5,274 bases of DNA, from the NCBI GenBank assembly GCA_018969935.1, contig JAGWXJ010000124.1, positions 1 through 5,274 on the forward strand, written 5' to 3'. A program made the translations under genes and the position numbers. Origin of the DNA: Alphaproteobacteria bacterium. Its GTDB lineage: Bacteria > Pseudomonadota > Alphaproteobacteria > Micavibrionales > UBA1664. Of the stretch, positions 4,966 to 5,274 are shown one piece after another (position 1 is the first letter of the stretch; every line of letters starts with the position of its first letter). A model generated the notes under the pieces. The model was not told where the DNA came from, made no database searches, and was given only the letters and a program-made list of their open reading frames with translations.

Positions 4966-5274
4966 CTAGGCCGTCCAGTGACGGATATCGCCCGTGTCCA
5001 CGTGCACGAAAGAACGGCGGGGATAGTATCCTACGCCGCCGCCGTTAAGGGACATTGCTACCTGATGGACCTCGCCCGCCGATTTGCCGGGGACGCGGAT
5101 ATCGGCCGCCTGGCCTTTCATGTGGAAGGAGTTGCGGGCAACGTTGTGCGAGATCTTGCGGAGCATGGCGTTTGTGCTTGGCGAACGGTAGCCGGACAGT
5201 ACTGTCAGCGGCTCGGCGCAGGCGCAACGCTTTTGAAGTTTGGCAAGAATATCGATGAGGCGGGGGTCAATGGG
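4966..5274 (-). CDS. DUF882 / MepK-like (YcbK) murein endopeptidase, C-terminal part (5' end outside window)
   Basis: The frame is open from the right edge (PIDPRLIDILAKLQ) through 102 residues to TAG at 4968-4966. The ATG at 5166 is internal. Peptidase M15-like landmarks: PLTVLSGYRSPSTNAML (visible residues 22-38), NSFHMKGQAADIRVPG (48-63) with a probable zinc-binding His51 and Asp58, GGGVGYYPRRSFVHVDTG (78-95) with His91 and Asp93, and the ending RHW. These match the DUF882/YcbK family. The E. coli member, MepK, is a periplasmic endopeptidase that cuts 3-3 cross-links in peptidoglycan. Relatives are exported by a Tat-type signal, which would lie outside the window. The gene is followed within 8 bp by a strong terminator. 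Family call is firm; the exact bond cut is inferred. Confidence 0.9.
   Translation of the reverse strand, partial: PIDPRLIDILAKLQKRCACAEPLTVLSGYRSPSTNAMLRKISHNVARNSFHMKGQAADIRVPGKSAGEVHQVAMSLNGGGVGYYPRRSFVHVDTGDIRHWTA

Overview
The window looks like chromosomal DNA from a proteobacterium, most likely an alphaproteobacterium. The best clue is the RecO protein, whose middle segment (CAVTGTTENLVYVSP, then SGRAVS) resembles alphaproteobacterial RecO as I know it. I cannot place it below class from sequence alone.

Layout, left to right. (1) Positions 1-464, plus strand: the C-terminal 153 residues of a class I SAM-dependent methyltransferase, cut by the left window edge. (2) Positions 455-1483, minus strand: a tandem array with a period of about 467 bp, holding two complete paralogous genes of unknown function (157 and 154 aa, about 82% identical) and a truncated third copy of 28 codons. 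A Rho-independent terminator is built partly from that truncated copy and abuts the methyltransferase stop. (3) Positions 1484-1796: a spacer of roughly 300 bp with a weak candidate promoter for the array, an 18-bp direct repeat and a doubtful 38-codon ORF. (4) Positions 1797-2558, minus: recO, with a strong Shine-Dalgarno. (5) Positions 2559-2624: a divergent control region with a perfect 8-bp inverted repeat. (6) Positions 2625-3247, plus: a type II toxin-antitoxin pair, with a Phd/YefM-type antitoxin overlapping a PIN-domain (VapC-like) toxin by 4 bp. (7) Positions 3268-3915, plus: a histidine-phosphatase (phosphoglycerate mutase superfamily) gene. (8) Positions 3912-4904, minus: an SbtA-type sodium-dependent bicarbonate permease, overlapping the phosphatase gene tail to tail by 4 bp. 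(9) Positions 4916-4957: a perfect 19-bp hairpin terminator that runs up against the permease ribosome-binding site. (10) Positions 4966-5274, minus: the C-terminal part of a DUF882/MepK-like murein endopeptidase, cut by the right window edge.

The genes do not form one pathway. RecO (DNA repair), the phosphatase, the permease and the peptidase look like ordinary core or semi-core genes. The toxin-antitoxin pair and the duplicated unknown genes are the accessory part. The duplicated array is the best candidate for something undescribed: its two copies are nearly the same except for one 16-residue block with 12 substitutions and no length change.
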